A stretch of DNA of 64,000 bases from Trichopria drosophilae. Taxonomy: Eukaryota; Arthropoda; Insecta; Hymenoptera; Diapriidae. Positions 33,801 to 46,565 of the stretch are shown here, piece after piece. Each line of letters opens with the position of its first letter. Position 1 is the stretch's first letter. The stretch lies in NCBI GenBank assembly GCA_030407085.1, contig CM059585.1, forward strand, positions 109,109,501 to 109,173,500. The letters run 5' to 3'. The notes under the pieces are model-generated. The model saw only the letters and a list, made by a program, of their open reading frames with translations, was not told the DNA's origin and did not search any database. A program made the position numbers and the translations under genes.

Positions 33801-34833
33801 AATTATGTGTCGGTTTACTTTTAAAGCATATACATTTTAGTAGTAATTATAATAAAAATATTGATATTTTATTTATAAATGTATCTAACTGTAATAACCG
33901 CATTAATAAGCATATAACTATATTACTTTTACCTTCAAAAACCGGGTAATAATGTACAAAGCACCGTTAAAAATATATTTCCAAAAATTAGTATACAAGG
34001 ATAAAGTCAATTTCATTTTAAAATATTTAATAAATGGTACCCTGAAACAGAAACGCAGAATACACGGAAATGCAAAATATCGTGCAAAAATGGTTTATCT
34101 TTAAAATGGTGCCGAGTACATTTCAATGTTTCAAAATGGCGACTTGTAAATAGCACTCAAAGAGCTAATGCTGTATACTATTTCTTTTTTATCCAACCTT
34201 TAAATTTCTAAATTCTGTTCAAAAACAATAAATTTGGAGTTACGGAACAGTTGTAAATTTAGAAACTTCGACTATCGATTGACCAGCAATTAAATAATGT
34301 AAAAAAAAACAGCTCTTTAAGCGGCATTTTCAAATCGGCATCTTGAAATTTTGAAGCTGAAACATATTCAAAGCAATATTTTCCTCTACTCTGTGTTTCC
34401 CTGTATTTTGGGTTGCTGTTTCCGGGCGTTAATTACAGATTTAAGAAAAAAAAAACATTTTTTAAAGTTTGGGGTGTTCCAGAAAATCCCAGCTGTAACT
34501 TTTTTGAAACGACTTTTTGAACAATTCTTTTGGCAGAATCTGAAAGAGCAAATTTTTGCACGTAAGAAACTTTGTGGGGAAATTTTGTTTCTTGGTCATT
34601 GCGTTATCAAGCGCTGAATTTCGCTTTCAAAAAGTGTTCTCCCTGCCTTGAAGGGTAAAAGAAATATTAAATTTCATAGTGTATATTAAGTGTTTATTAA
34701 GTTCATTTGAATGAAAATGGTAAGTTTTATGTCTAAATTAAATGAAGTGTTATAGTATTTATCTCTCAACCATATTTCTATGTATTTTACACTATTTTTA
34801 TATCTTTGATAGCTCACAAACAAATAAAAAAAA
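33801..34833. other. AT-rich DNA with repeat traces
   Basis: A degraded ATGGCGG-family unit lies at about 34310-34445 (gcggcattttcaaat, tgggttgctgtttccgggcg). An 88-codon frame at 34351-34617 has no recognisable domain. Confidence 0.4.
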
Positions 34834-34905
34834 ATGCCCCGTAGGTGAATCGAACGCTGACTTCTTGCTGATTAGAATGAAGCTTAATCACTACTGTAGG
34901 TTCGC
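34834..34905 (-). pseudogene. tRNA-like remnant
   Basis: On the minus strand a B-box-like gttcgattc is preceded by agtagtgattaagc (A-box/D-arm-like) and followed by acctacggggca and a T run. The 5' acceptor strand that should pair with cggggca is not present, so this cannot be a working tRNA. It could be a decayed tRNA or the head or tail of a tRNA-derived SINE. Confidence 0.3.
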
Positions 34906-36741
34906 ATTTGTATTATCGTATGGAAAATCGTTACTTTTAAGTAAAATTTTATATATAAAATGTATGTAAAATACATTAATTATAATGAATTAGACGAAGA
35001 GCACTTTAATATAAATGTTAATTAATTATTAATATCCCTTATATTAAATTTGTAATATTTCAGTATACTGATGTGAAATAGAAGAAATTTATATTAAAAT
35101 TCATATACTCGATTATATTAAAAGTATTTAAAAATTTAACAACGTTTTTAAAAGTTAGGTGCATTTAATGAATAAATATTAAATATAAGTTCGATGATTC
35201 TGAGCACTTGAATCTCTCTTTAACAGCACTTTTTATCGTTTGCATACCTTGAGGTCAAATAAACGCTAACAGAAGACAATGCTAAAATTGCCACTTATTA
35301 CTTACCAAAGGAACCGTCCACAAAATTTGTCAATATCACTAACGACTGTATTGTAATTTTACTGTTGGTATTTCTGGAAAACGATTTTTTAATGAAAAAT
35401 ACAACTGCCAACGCATTTTTATTTAGTTAAGTACCTAAATTCGATTTCTCAGTATACTTCCTTTTGTCAGAGTACTTCCACTTTTCTAGACGTTCAAAAA
35501 CCAACCTTTTCCGAAATTGAAAGCACGCCACTCATCCTTTCGTAAAAATGATCGATGATGCTAATTTTTCAATCTGCTTTCAAAGGAATGTAATTCGACA
35601 GTTTCCACGAAAGATAATATATATCCATGGTTCATACACGTATACTTGCATCCCAACATGCGTTGTTCGTGCGTAATTACAAAAAGGAAGCTGTGAAGTC
35701 ATGAATAAAAGATGATTTCACTCGACGTACTCAATGCATCTCGTAACTCGAAGCACGCGCGAAATTATTATAGAGAAGCATATAGGCGTTTCTGCCATTG
35801 GCCGTGACCTATGCATGCAAAAGAACGCGTACACGTACCTGATCTTCATGCTGAAGTCAACCTAGCCAATTTCCTAATTTTACACAAATGAAATCCAGAT
35901 CATTTTATGAGCAAGTTATATGCCAATTACTATTTACAATTTTAATTTATATTAAGAATATGCTTAAAATAGGCATATTTGATTTGGAATGTGCATATTG
36001 GTGCTTTTTTGATATATACTTCGTTTTTAGGTATAAAATATATTAGTTTTGTATATATTTGCATTTAATTCATCTTAAAGTTAAATAGAATTCTAATTTT
36101 AGTCACAATATTGAATCAATCTTGACAATATTGACTTGAATAGGTTAAAAAGTTGCTTCGACCTGTGCTCTACTGAAACATACTTGTGAGCACAACCTTT
36201 TGGGTCCTACAAATACCTCGGGAAATGCAAGTCAAAAGCTGAAACCTCTCCCCACACAAATCACTGTTTTATACTAATCAGTAATGATGATTTATTAACT
36301 ACAAATTAAGATTTTAGACTAGGATATAGTCATTCCACATGCTACTAGGTTACGCGAACATAATTTAGTGGGATTGATCAAATTCATTAAATCTTGCCCC
36401 GTCAAGGTGCCCCAAGTAGAACTCGTTTTGTGTCATTTAAACTTAACCTGAAATAGTTGATTTGTTTTATTCAGTAACCAATATCAATGTCAGAATCTTT
36501 TGTGTACCCTAATTGGTGGAGAGTGTGATACGTGATTGGATTTTTGAGATAGTGGAAAGCGTTTATCGCTTACTTTGTTTTTTTATGGATGTAAAACACG
36601 ACTTAAGCATGTTCATAATGAAATGTGCATATGATATAAAGTATCCTTCATAACTAATCACAAATTGAGAGCAGTGCGGTATAAATGCTAGCGGATGTCA
36701 ACCCGAATAATCTGACTGGATTCTGGCTGGTATCCAGATTT
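34906..36741. other. Non-coding DNA with a GC-richer patch
   Basis: AT-rich except for about 35600-35870, which is more complex in sequence. No gene was seen. Confidence 0.4.
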
Positions 36742-37893
36742 GGTAGCACGTCTTTATTTCACGGACAAATGATCATACGAGAAAATATCACGGACATTTG
36801 ATCACACGTCAAATTATCACATTGATAAAACATCACATCGACAAAATATCTCACATTTAAATATTTTCTTTATTAAAAAAATCATATTTGTATTACTTGC
36901 TCATATTTAAATGACCTTAATTTATATTTTCATTGACAGTATTGCAAAATAGGGTAAACACGACAGTTATTATAGGCCATCCATGTAAGACTCTTAATTC
37001 AGTGAATTTGACTTTAAAGTGTTAGAAAGTACCGTTTAACAATATATACCAAAATTTAAAATTGGAAAATTTATCTTAGGGATTATTTAATATTGGTATG
37101 CATGCGTTAGAATAACGAATGAATAATTTGTAACCATTAAAAAATTAAAGTTTAAATAACTGTCAAACCAGACAGTAGTCGACCAGTTATAATAATGGAT
37201 TTGACAACCTTAACGGCAAAAGCGAAACAAGCCATGTTTCTTCATCGTAGTAAAATAATATGGGTCATAGAAGTGGACTCAAGATAATACATGAGTAATA
37301 ATCGCTAAAAAGTACTGTTTACGTATTAAAAAAGTGTGTTTTTCTGAGGTATTCAAAACGACAGTACTCGGCCACTTCTCAAGGTATAATTAAACCTTTA
37401 AAAATTAATATTTCGTTATTACCTAAGCTGATACATAATTACTGAGACTTGCTAAACCTAAATATAAAACAATCTTATATTTGTAAAAATTTATAAAAGG
37501 TAGTATTTTACGTATGTAAAGTGACCGATTACTGTCCTGCTTACCCTATCATATATTTATGTATTATGATGACTAAAAGATCATATTGAAAATATTGTTT
37601 CATCGTGTTAAGATAATATTTTGAAAATCTATAATATTTTGTTTACGATTTCCACATATGTTTAGAGATTTATTGTCCGCGAACAAAATTTCCCTGTGCA
37701 GACATTTTTCCCTGTCCACACTTAGGTTAGGTTAGGGTATGTTTAGGGTACGCATATGCTTTTACTATACGAATAAACATAGTGATATTATTGTTTATGG
37801 TTATTTGTCCATGTGATATTTTGTCGCGTGATCAATTGTCGTGTTCTATTTTACCGTGTGATTAGTTGTCATGTGAAATAAAGACGTAGAGCC
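36742..37893. mobile_element. 1152-bp DNA transposon relic with 8-bp target duplication
   Basis: CCAGATTT lies immediately outside both ends (36734-36741 and 37894-37901). The terminal 21 bp are inverted, with four mismatches clustered at positions 3-6 and then ACGTCTTTATTTCAC exact on both sides. Just inside, both ends carry a degenerate tandem unit of the type gacaaaatatcaca/gatcacacg, repeated about four times and mirrored. The interior is AT-rich, with no frame of note. An 8-bp duplication is usual for hAT and P elements. Confidence 0.8.
37722..37750 (+). repeat. Short TTAGG-like string
   Basis: cttaggttaggttagggtat then gtttaggg: three to four degenerate TTAGG units inside the 1152-bp element. 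It is far too short for a telomeric tract. Confidence 0.5.
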
Positions 37894-38286
37894 CCAGATT
37901 TGTATCAAGTTAAATTGAACTTTCTCTATAAAATTTAGAATAAGAGTCTGCTTTTCAGGTATATATTTAGTCAATTATAGTCGAAATCTAGAGAAATTAA
38001 ATAGACATGTATAAATGCAGACTGCAGGTCAGCAGTTGAAAATGGTTAGCATTTTTCTAAAAGAATAATGGTTCGCGCCTTCGGGCAATTGTTTAGTTTA
38101 AAATGTTTATGAAAATCTTGCTCTCTCCATTTAAATCATTGATCCAACCGATCAATGCTCATTGTTTATTCTGGAAATCCCACCATATATGGAAAATCAG
38201 TTTGGGGGCTACATTTTATCTCACAAAGGTATTTTCGGTGAATCCGTTGAGCGCAACAAATTTCTAAAGTTATTTGTAAATATACA

Positions 38287-38526
38287 CAGATAAAAAAATG
38301 GTTAATGGAGAAATAGTAGAAACGATTTTGACATGCGTAAATAGTAGAAGAACATGAAAGGTTAGTTGATGTTTGAGGTTATTTACGAATCATTTAAGTA
38401 CCGGGAAATACTAAACGGAACAATTTTGTTGTTTTATTTACTATAAAAATAGTTAATTTAACTACTTTTTGCAATAAAGCTGTTTACTATAATAAAATTG
38501 TTCCATTAACTATTTTATTCTCTCTG
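38287..38526. mobile_element. 240-bp MITE, CAGAKA...GTTAATGG ends
   Basis: The left end cagataaaaaaatggttaat and the right end on the minus strand (cagagagaataaaatagtta) are imperfect inverted repeats, both leading into gttaatgg. The interior has many atagttaa/ttaactat pairs. A TATA-type flank lies on each side. Non-coding. Confidence 0.6.
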
Positions 38527-38678
38527 TATAGGTGTCAAACCCTGACAAAAATATTTTCTCATAATCTACGCGGAAACAAACTTTTGCAGATTCTGATGAA
38601 AAGTCAAGTAAAATGTTGCGAAGAAATGATGTAACCAATATTATCTTAAATTTATAATGGTTTTTTCGGCACATATTG

Positions 38679-38856
38679 CCCAGTAAACGAAAACGAATAG
38701 AAAGTTAAAAATACGAATTGAAATGAATTCAAGTGAATTAAAATGAATTAAAACGCATGAAAATGATTAATTGAATCGACTTTTTAATTCATTTTAATTC
38801 ACTTGAATTCATTTCAATTCGAGTTTTTAACTTTCTATTCGTTTTCATTTACTGGG
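38679..38856. mobile_element. 178-bp near-perfect palindromic element
   Basis: The left arm cccagtaaacgaaaacgaat continuing through gaattgaaatgaattcaag and gaattaaaatgaatta is mirrored almost base for base on the right, ending ttcatttactggg. The loop is about 20 bp near 38760-38775. The 121-codon frame starting at 38803 begins inside this palindrome and is not evidence for a gene. Confidence 0.85.
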
Positions 38857-41045
38857 TGCCCATTGTCAGATCTAGTTGCATCCTGGTGTCATAACCGGCA
38901 ATCAGGAGTTTTTCTCGGTTTTCACGAATTTAGGTTTCATTACATATTTACATGTATCTTTAAAGTGATAAGTTATATGCGAATTGGTAATGTTCAATAT
39001 CGTTTTACTAATGTTTTAATCAGCCTTCTAAAAATTCAAATACGAATCAGAGAATTTCCACCTGATCACGTAATTCGTCCATGTTGTGAATGTAATATAC
39101 TCCTAGAAAATTATGCGAAATACAATATGTATGAATTTAAATTAGAGTTTGATGGTTCACCAAATTAAAGTTTGCAGTTAACCTGCGAGAGAAAACCTCT
39201 AAGATTTTCCAAATTCATATTCCTACACTAGGCAATGTTAAATTTGATATTTCAGAAAAAGACTGCAAAAAAGTTGAACCTTTTTGCAGAGCATTATAAT
39301 AATTGTGTGGCTGTTTTTGCAGATGATCTTTGCAAATTAATATCCAAGCATGAAAACTGAGAATACAAATAAATATACTGAAATTCTCTACGCTAACCTG
39401 TGACGTGGAATTAGTATTTAAACGTTTAGCACATATATTTATTTGAAGCTTTTACTTCATTTATTTACATAATATATGTGATATGCAGACATACCAAACT
39501 GCATAATATTTTACTAGATTTGAAGTAATCAAAACATGTTGAGGTACTGAAGAACTCGGCAAATTTTGCCGAAGTTTCGAGTCAGCAGATTATACATAAC
39601 TAATTTTGATAGGATTTAACAAAAAATTGTTTTTCGGGCTTGCGATATTCCAAATGTAGACGTTTTATTTGAAATAGTTGTACTTTGGTTAAAAACTAAT
39701 TAAAAAACGAATATTGGATCCCTAATTCAATTACTAGTATTTTTTTCTAATAAACTACTATTTATTACTAATTTTAAAAAGTAAAATGCATAATTAATAC
39801 TTTCTAATTAGTAGTATTTTATTAACACATTAGTACATTTTTACCGATTTCAAGTAAAAATATGGCTAATTGATAGTAACCTACTGTTTATTTTAAATTA
39901 AATTAATAGTTTTTAGCTAGTTATGATTTAGAGAATACAAATTTTACATTGTTGACATAAAAGACCTTGATTTCGGTTTACTTTAATTTAGGGAGTGCTA
40001 AAAACCATGTATCAAAATAACTCGAAAATAAAGATGTCTCAATAAAAAGATAAAAAAGTCATTTATAAATACAAGATATTAAGAACAATTAGAAAGCATG
40101 GTCCTTCTATATGCCCTTTATAGAAAATTAATCTTTGCCTGAATTATGTCAGTCGTTGATAATAGATTGCATAAGCTATCTAAAAATTTAAATATTATCC
40201 AATAAAAATTTGTAAAAATACAATAAATTTGTTAATGTTTTCATTTTTTAAGAATATTTAAGACATTTTTCCATATAAAAATAAGAATGAATATTTTATT
40301 ATAATTAGGTATCTCTAACTGGTTGAAGCTACATAAGTAGAAGAAATAAGAAACAATGAAAAGACAGATATTATTAATTAATGTAAAATACACATAAAAA
40401 AATGTCAACATTTTGTAACATGAAATATTCTTAAGGCTAATAAAAAATAAAGAAAGAAGTTTATTTTTTAAAAAGAACAAGCGTGTCAGGTCGCTAATCA
40501 TGGAATGATTATGTCAATAATTAATTAAAATTAATTAGTTAAAAGGCAAATAGTTTTGTATATGTTTTTCTAATAGTCTTTCGTTATAATAGCACATTTA
40601 CAAAATAAAATATATTTTTTGGTCGAATTTTTCCTTTAGGACAACTTGCTAAAGATAATTTATTAAGGCAAGCATAAGACTTTACTCGATTAACACAAGT
40701 TTTAAATAAAATAATAATCCAAAATGCCGGCTTATTCCAAGAAATTTTTTTAAAATTTTGGCAGTATGGAAATACAGTATTATAAACAAATTTTTAACTA
40801 AACTATCTATCTTATAATATGTTTTTGGTATGCTAATAAAGAATTTGAAGTCAAAATTTCGAAATATAAAATGGCGGACATTCATGAGAAACTTTGGAAG
40901 TAATTTCTCGATATGGGGAAATATTTATATCAGCAGCTTTCGAGGTAGCTTCTAACGTATGTGAGGTAAACATTTCTAAATTAAAAATGGCTGACAAAAA
41001 AAGATTTCCGTGGTGTTGCTAAGTTCAGTTGAAAGTTTGTTTAAG
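38857..41045. other. Very AT-rich non-coding DNA
   Basis: No gene was seen. 39700-40700 is especially AT-rich, and its minus-strand frame (86 codons, 40241-40501) is a hydrophobic low-complexity artefact. A short ATGGCGG-family unit lies at 40830-40880 (ttgaagtcaaaatttcgaaa, aaaatggcgga). Confidence 0.45.
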
Positions 41046-41442
41046 CCTTAAAGCGACACCCTATATAAAAATAACACAAAACGCCATGTGGGGTCGTGGG
41101 AGACCCCAATCCGAAAATAATATCGTCCTGCGAGGACAGTTTTCGTTATTTCGTCTCAACAAAATTACTGGATACTCTCCGTGTATCACTTTACCGCGTA
41201 GATAAGTTATATCGATAAAAAAAATTATTGGTGCTCGTTATAAAAAATGAAACACAAAAGTGACGTTTTTCACAAAAAACTCGTAACTCAGCCAATTTTC
41301 CATATTTTGTCCTAAAAATGTAACTTGTGCCTCTTGAAATGTTGCTCTTTAAGATAAAAAATGCTGTAAAAATGCAGCTTTAGAAGGGAACAAAATGTAA
41401 TATTTATGTGTGGGGTCTCCCAGTACCCCCAGGGCGCTTTAA
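41046..41442. mobile_element. Putative TIR element, CTTAAAGCG ends
   Basis: The left cttaaagcgacaccct and the right read on the minus strand (cttaaagcgccctggggg) are short inverted repeats. A second inverted pair, ggggtcgtgggagacccc near the left and ggggtctcccag near the right, supports a unit of about 400 bp. The ends include TTAA but no clean duplication, so the class is open. Confidence 0.45.
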
Positions 41443-42050
41443 GGGTTGAAATGCTATATATCCTAAATTTAAAAAAATAGTTGGCATAAGCCGCCATTTT
41501 GTATATTTCAAGGTGAAATAAAAAATGCCTACCTCCATATCCTTTAAGTTCAAATATTTTATGCACTTTCTATGCATAGTTCCGGTCAAAAATATCGCGA
41601 TATAGACAATAAAAATGACATTAAAAAAAATAACCCTAAAAATGTGTCTTTTTCACATACTTTTGCCAAAATCAAACGAAAATACTGAATTTTTTAATTC
41701 ACCATTCGAAAGAGCACCCTCGAAAATAGTAAATAAGGTACATTCCGAACTGCCTGTGTATTATTTTTTTTTCAATATGCGGTGCAAGTTGTACATGGGA
41801 AACGAGCAATCTGGACATTAAAGGGTTTTATAACCAAAAGATTTGTATTTTAAAAGTATATGACTGTTGCTCAGTTGCATTCCTTATTTAAAAGAAAATA
41901 CACCGTACAAATTGCATAAGATATTTTTGGAGAATTGCATAATCATTTTGGTAAACGAGATAAATATCATTTAAATTATGAAGTAAATTTTATGTCATAT
42001 TTTTCATACGACTTTATTTCTCTTATTAAGTCGAGTAAGACGACCTTTTA
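41443..42050. other. AT-rich non-coding DNA
   Basis: The overlapping minus-strand frames (61-84 codons, 41312-41589) are shadows crossing the element end. No gene was seen. Confidence 0.4.
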
Positions 42051-42560
42051 CACTCATCTTGACTGAGATACGAGGTATCTCGCAAGTGGCAAATTGAAAA
42101 CGATCCGGCGTATAGACACGTGTAAACTTTCACTGTCATACACGCGTTTCTCTTGCGGTTGGCAGGACTGCAAGAGCCATGCAGTCTGCAGTGAACGGTA
42201 ACGTTTGATCCACCTCTTTATATGTTTCTCTATATATATTACCATATATTTATCTGCATTTAGTCGAATGCGAAAGCTATTCTACAATAGCAGATTCTAG
42301 GCCTTAGAATCATGGGAATTATTACGGTGCAATACCGGCGCATGCCTACCGATATGGGATCATTACTAACCCGATCGTCTATCTCGAATCGAATCGCATG
42401 CTTCTAAATCGAAGTTTCTAAAAGGCTTCCAGCGACCGATTATTATTTATCAAACAGTATGGTACATACACGAGAGGCGGAGTCTGTATGCTCACGCCGT
42501 GCATGCGAGTAATGAGCGATATCCGATTTCGGTTCCTTCAATGGTTATGCATTTTTCTTA
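42051..42560. other. GC-richer non-coding block
   Basis: About 500 bp of complex sequence, including a gactgcaagagccatgcagt stem at about 42164 and several palindromic 6-mers. No open frame has a domain. Candidate regulatory DNA by texture. Confidence 0.35.
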
Positions 42561-43960
42561 ATAATACTTTATTGAAAATGCACTTAAGAAATTTCCGGTA
42601 TTCTTTAAGATTTATCCCTACGATATCAACTCATTACCTCCTGCAAAAATCCTAAGAAGATTAATTACTATAAAAATTATTATAATTTTGACTAAAAAAA
42701 TACTTGAAATTTGTAATTTCTTCATTTTTATCGAATTAAAGTTTGGTTTACACAATATTTGCGTAATGTTGTTGCATGCATATTTATAAGCCTGCAAATG
42801 ACCATATTTTCTCTCTGATGATATACGATAAATTCATATACACTCAATTTTTGTAATCTGAAGCAAATTGTGTGTTATTTAATATTTTTAAATAAAAGTA
42901 AGTATTTTATGGCACTAAAATATCTGTAAATTAATTAGAACTGAAAAATAATTGAATATACCACAATTTGTAATAAATTTACTCCACTAATTTGACATTA
43001 CTTTTATCTGCACTTGTAAAAGTTTTTTAATGGCTTCATTTAATATTCTGAATTCTTTTAATATTCTCAGTAATAAATTATTGCAATAACATAATTATAT
43101 AATAGCAGTATGGCCTTTAACCGAAATATCTGATTAATGTATCTGAGATTTGCATCTCTACTTGTAAACATTTGTTTCGCGTTTCGTTACACGTCTTCTT
43201 CTGCGGAGAGATTCGTGATGTAAGAACCTCTACTTCCTTGCAATCGTATGGTACGAATAGTATTATCCAATCTTTCGTATGGAATTATGATTTTAACAAA
43301 TTTATCACCTTTTCACTGACAAAACACTTTAATATATGTGTAGGAAGTGAAACAATAATTACAGGTCAGTGGTGTAAAGCTGGTTGTTTTTAAGTATTTA
43401 TAAGTTAAGATATAAGGTGTAAGATTTCATTTTTATTCGTAAATATGTGTAATTCTAATGTATAAAATATTAATTTAAAATATGAAAGGAACTTTCTCTT
43501 TAAAAATGAAAAAAAAATCGAAAGAACCGTGCTGCGTTCGAAAGAACAGTTCCAATTTTCAAATTAAAGAATCTAGTTCCAAAAACTGATTTAAAAATTT
43601 TACTATATTACTGCAAAAACAGTTTTGCCATAAAACATACCCAAAATTTATAATTGATGTTAAAATAAAAGAATTAAGAAGACAAATTTTAAATTTACAT
43701 AGCGGAAATTATAACAATGCAAAAAAACAAAAAAATAAAAGTTTCTCTACTATTGACCTCCAAGTGGTGAGAGTTGGAAATATGAAATACCATGGCTAAC
43801 AATCGATCATTACAATAAAATTAATGTTTGAAGACTGTAATTGTGAACTATATAATATAAAATATGTTGTTCGACTGAAACACTGATATATCAACGCATA
43901 TTCGGAATTTTACAAATCATAGGTCATATTTGTCTTTAACAACCTCGAAAATCATTGAGT
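42561..43960. other. AT-rich non-coding DNA
   Basis: No feature was recognised. The 73-codon frame at 43172-43393 is unassigned. attacag|gtcagt at about 43362 is a weak splice-like string. Confidence 0.4.
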
Positions 43961-44225
43961 AACCATTTTCATCTCGGATAAGGAACTTTTTATATTTTGG
44001 TCCCCCATCTTGGATCCGGCATTTTTAATGTTGAAAATCAAAGATCAAATTTATAATTAACGATCCTGAAAACCGCTGAGTAGACAGTTGGTCAAGCAAT
44101 TTTGTGCATTTCAGTCGACCATCTTGGAACCGCTATCTTGAATTTCAAGCATTGGATAATTCCGCCATCTTGGATCCGCCATCTTGGAACCGCCATCTTG
44201 GAACCGCCATTTTTAATTTCGAGTA
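43961..44225 (-). repeat. ATGGCGG-family fragments with a 14-bp tandem expansion
   Basis: Minus-oriented units (gtcccccatcttggatccgg, gaccatcttggaaccgc) lead into an exact-type tandem at 44162-44214: ccgccatcttggat, ccgccatcttggaa, ccgccatcttggaa, ccgccattttt. Confidence 0.65.
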
Positions 44226-45560
44226 TTGGGCAGGAGATACTGTTAGAAATGATTGCATAAATCAATAATAAGTGTGCAACAATCGTTATAAATAGCTAAT
44301 AATGTCAGAATTGTAATAAAATCACAAAATTCGGCGAAAAATCCGTCATCTTATATTTTGCATATCTGAAAATGCCAACTTTTAGTTAAACCCATTCTGT
44401 GACCAGATCCAGGTCCTTGGAACGATCTGGAACGCAGTCATCGAGAACCTATTGAAAAACATGAAAAACCGATCAAAAAATTGAAATTTTCTGTATTTTT
44501 TTGTCTTTTCGCCGTCTAATTTTAAAAATGGCTGTTCCTGATGGAAAACAGACTTCCGATTCGGAAAGAGCAGGGTCAAAAACTATAGAATCTATATATT
44601 CAGAATTATTCATCGTTTGTTTTTAGAAGAAAAGCGACGACTAAAATGTAGTAAAATGTATGGCATTTCGAGCGGAAACGGGTGAAGTAAAATTTTGGTT
44701 GAAAAATTGTTATTCTTTTTATTCTTGCACAGCTGTATTTTAGTCAAAAATTACTATAGAAATTATTTTTTCAAATTATTTAGAGGTGTATTTCATAGCA
44801 GTTGTTTTTGTGTCTGTACCTTCACCATAATTCCAATGATTGTTTTACTACAACAGCTACTATTAACAATTTACATTAAACGTAGAACAATCCATTAATA
44901 TTGCACATTAAAACAATCTTAGTTCCGGCCGTCTATTCGAAAATTAGACTACAGATTTCATTTGTAAACGAAATAAACAAATGTAAAAATAAAAATAAAA
45001 TAATTAATATGAAATCTGAAGTACACGATAAAAACAGTAAAAACTAATCAGACGTTTCATCGGAGAATGAATATTATTATTATTTATGTCACTTTAGGGC
45101 ATCATAAATCTATTGGTTTGTTTTGTATTATATATATTTTCTGAAAAACATTCACTATTAAACAAATGAAAAATTGTCAGCACGAACTGCCATCAAATTT
45201 TTACTTTAAAAAGCTACTCTACGCGTAGAAATTACCATAAATGCCACATTTCAATTTCTTCCAAGCTTATTTATATTCAAAATAAGCCATTACTGTAGTA
45301 AGATATTAACTACGTTTTAACAACTTGACCCGTAGAAAATATCTTACAGAATATATATATTCAATTAAAATAAAAAAAAAAATCGAAAACGTCGTGAAAG
45401 TATCTCACAGAATCTTCAGTTTCAAGGGATTTTCTTGTGAATTCGCAATTCGCGACAAGAGAAAGCGTACGGACTTCTCACATTTATTACTAATGAAAAA
45501 TGATCCGGTGTAAAAGACTTGGAAAAAGAAACCCTGTGCGATTAAAGTTATTAAATAGGA
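44226..45560. other. AT-rich non-coding DNA
   Basis: No gene was recognised. Confidence 0.4.
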
Positions 45561-45800
45561 TTTACTTGACGAGTAATTCCGCTAGGATCGGTATTGAACG
45601 ACTCAATTAAATGAATCTCTACCGGCTGTACAACAGCTGTACCACAAAGGCTGTACTTGCTACACGATAATAGCCAATAAATTGATGAAACGCCTTAGTC
45701 GAGAAAGATTATCTAAGCGTGAAAGCCTCCAGTCGTGCCGATCTGGAGGAAGGGTCATGCTTAAGTGATTCTTGAAGACTTGCGTTCAATTAGATCATGT
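45561..45800. other. GC-richer patch with CAGCTG/GGCTGTAC cluster
   Basis: 45623-45656 reads ggctgtacaacagctgtacc then acaaaggctgtac: three gctgtac words within 34 bp, one within a CAGCTG E-box palindrome. Possibly a regulatory cluster, or a small local duplication. Confidence 0.3.
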
Positions 45801-46565
45801 GTTGAGTAAGTTGTATTTGAAATTTGAAAAAAAATATGTTCGAATTAATTTTGTTAATGAAACAAGATTTATTAACATTTTTCCAAGTATACGTTCATTC
45901 AGATGTAACTTATATGTTCAATGTCGATAGTCCACATATTTTAACTAGTTGAGATCATTCTCTGTAATTAAATTTCTATCATGCATGGAAAAAGATAACA
46001 CTTGATTTAACTATCCGAAAAATAGATAACGCAACGAACTAGTTTGTAAAGATGACGAACCAACTATAGTTGAACGAACTATTTTAAATTTCTAACCAAA
46101 AAAATTGTAAAAATGACAATCTTTTTTGATATTCTAGTAATGACACGCATCGAAAAAAACTGACACATTATCCCACAATTCTTTTTTTTTGTCAGTGTTC
46201 TGATATGAGTAATGTGTTAATAAATAAAAATAGTTAAGTTGAATATTTTTATAGTTATTTCAATCGTCGTCATTATTATTTCAAATGGTTAAATCGCAAC
46301 AGAGCTAATGCCATTTAATTAATTGAGATAGAGCTGATTTAAGGAATTAAAATAGTTATTTTAACTACTTCTTTGTTCATAAAGTAACACACTGAAATAG
46401 TTGCAACTAAAAATAGTGTGAGGCATATATATGTGGAATCTTATTATCATGAGTACATTAAGAAAAACTTGCAAACGTACGGATTTACACAAATTTGACA
46501 AAATTTTTACTAATGTAGTTGTATTAAATATTGTAATTAAATGCACTGAACTTAGATTTGGATAT
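45801..46565. other. AT-rich DNA with ATAGTTAA words
   Basis: Repeated atagttaa/ttaactat strings (46000-46100, 46230-46370) resemble the interior of the 38287 MITE. No complete element could be bounded. Confidence 0.4.

Noticed and set aside
38803..39168. 121-codon plus-strand frame
   Set aside because: Its first residues are encoded by the right arm of the palindromic element at 38679-38856, and the remainder has no recognisable domain.
42164..42183. gactgcaagagccatgcagt stem as a possible terminator or RNA hairpin
   Set aside because: Short 7-bp stem with no T run, no adjoining gene and no further pairing.
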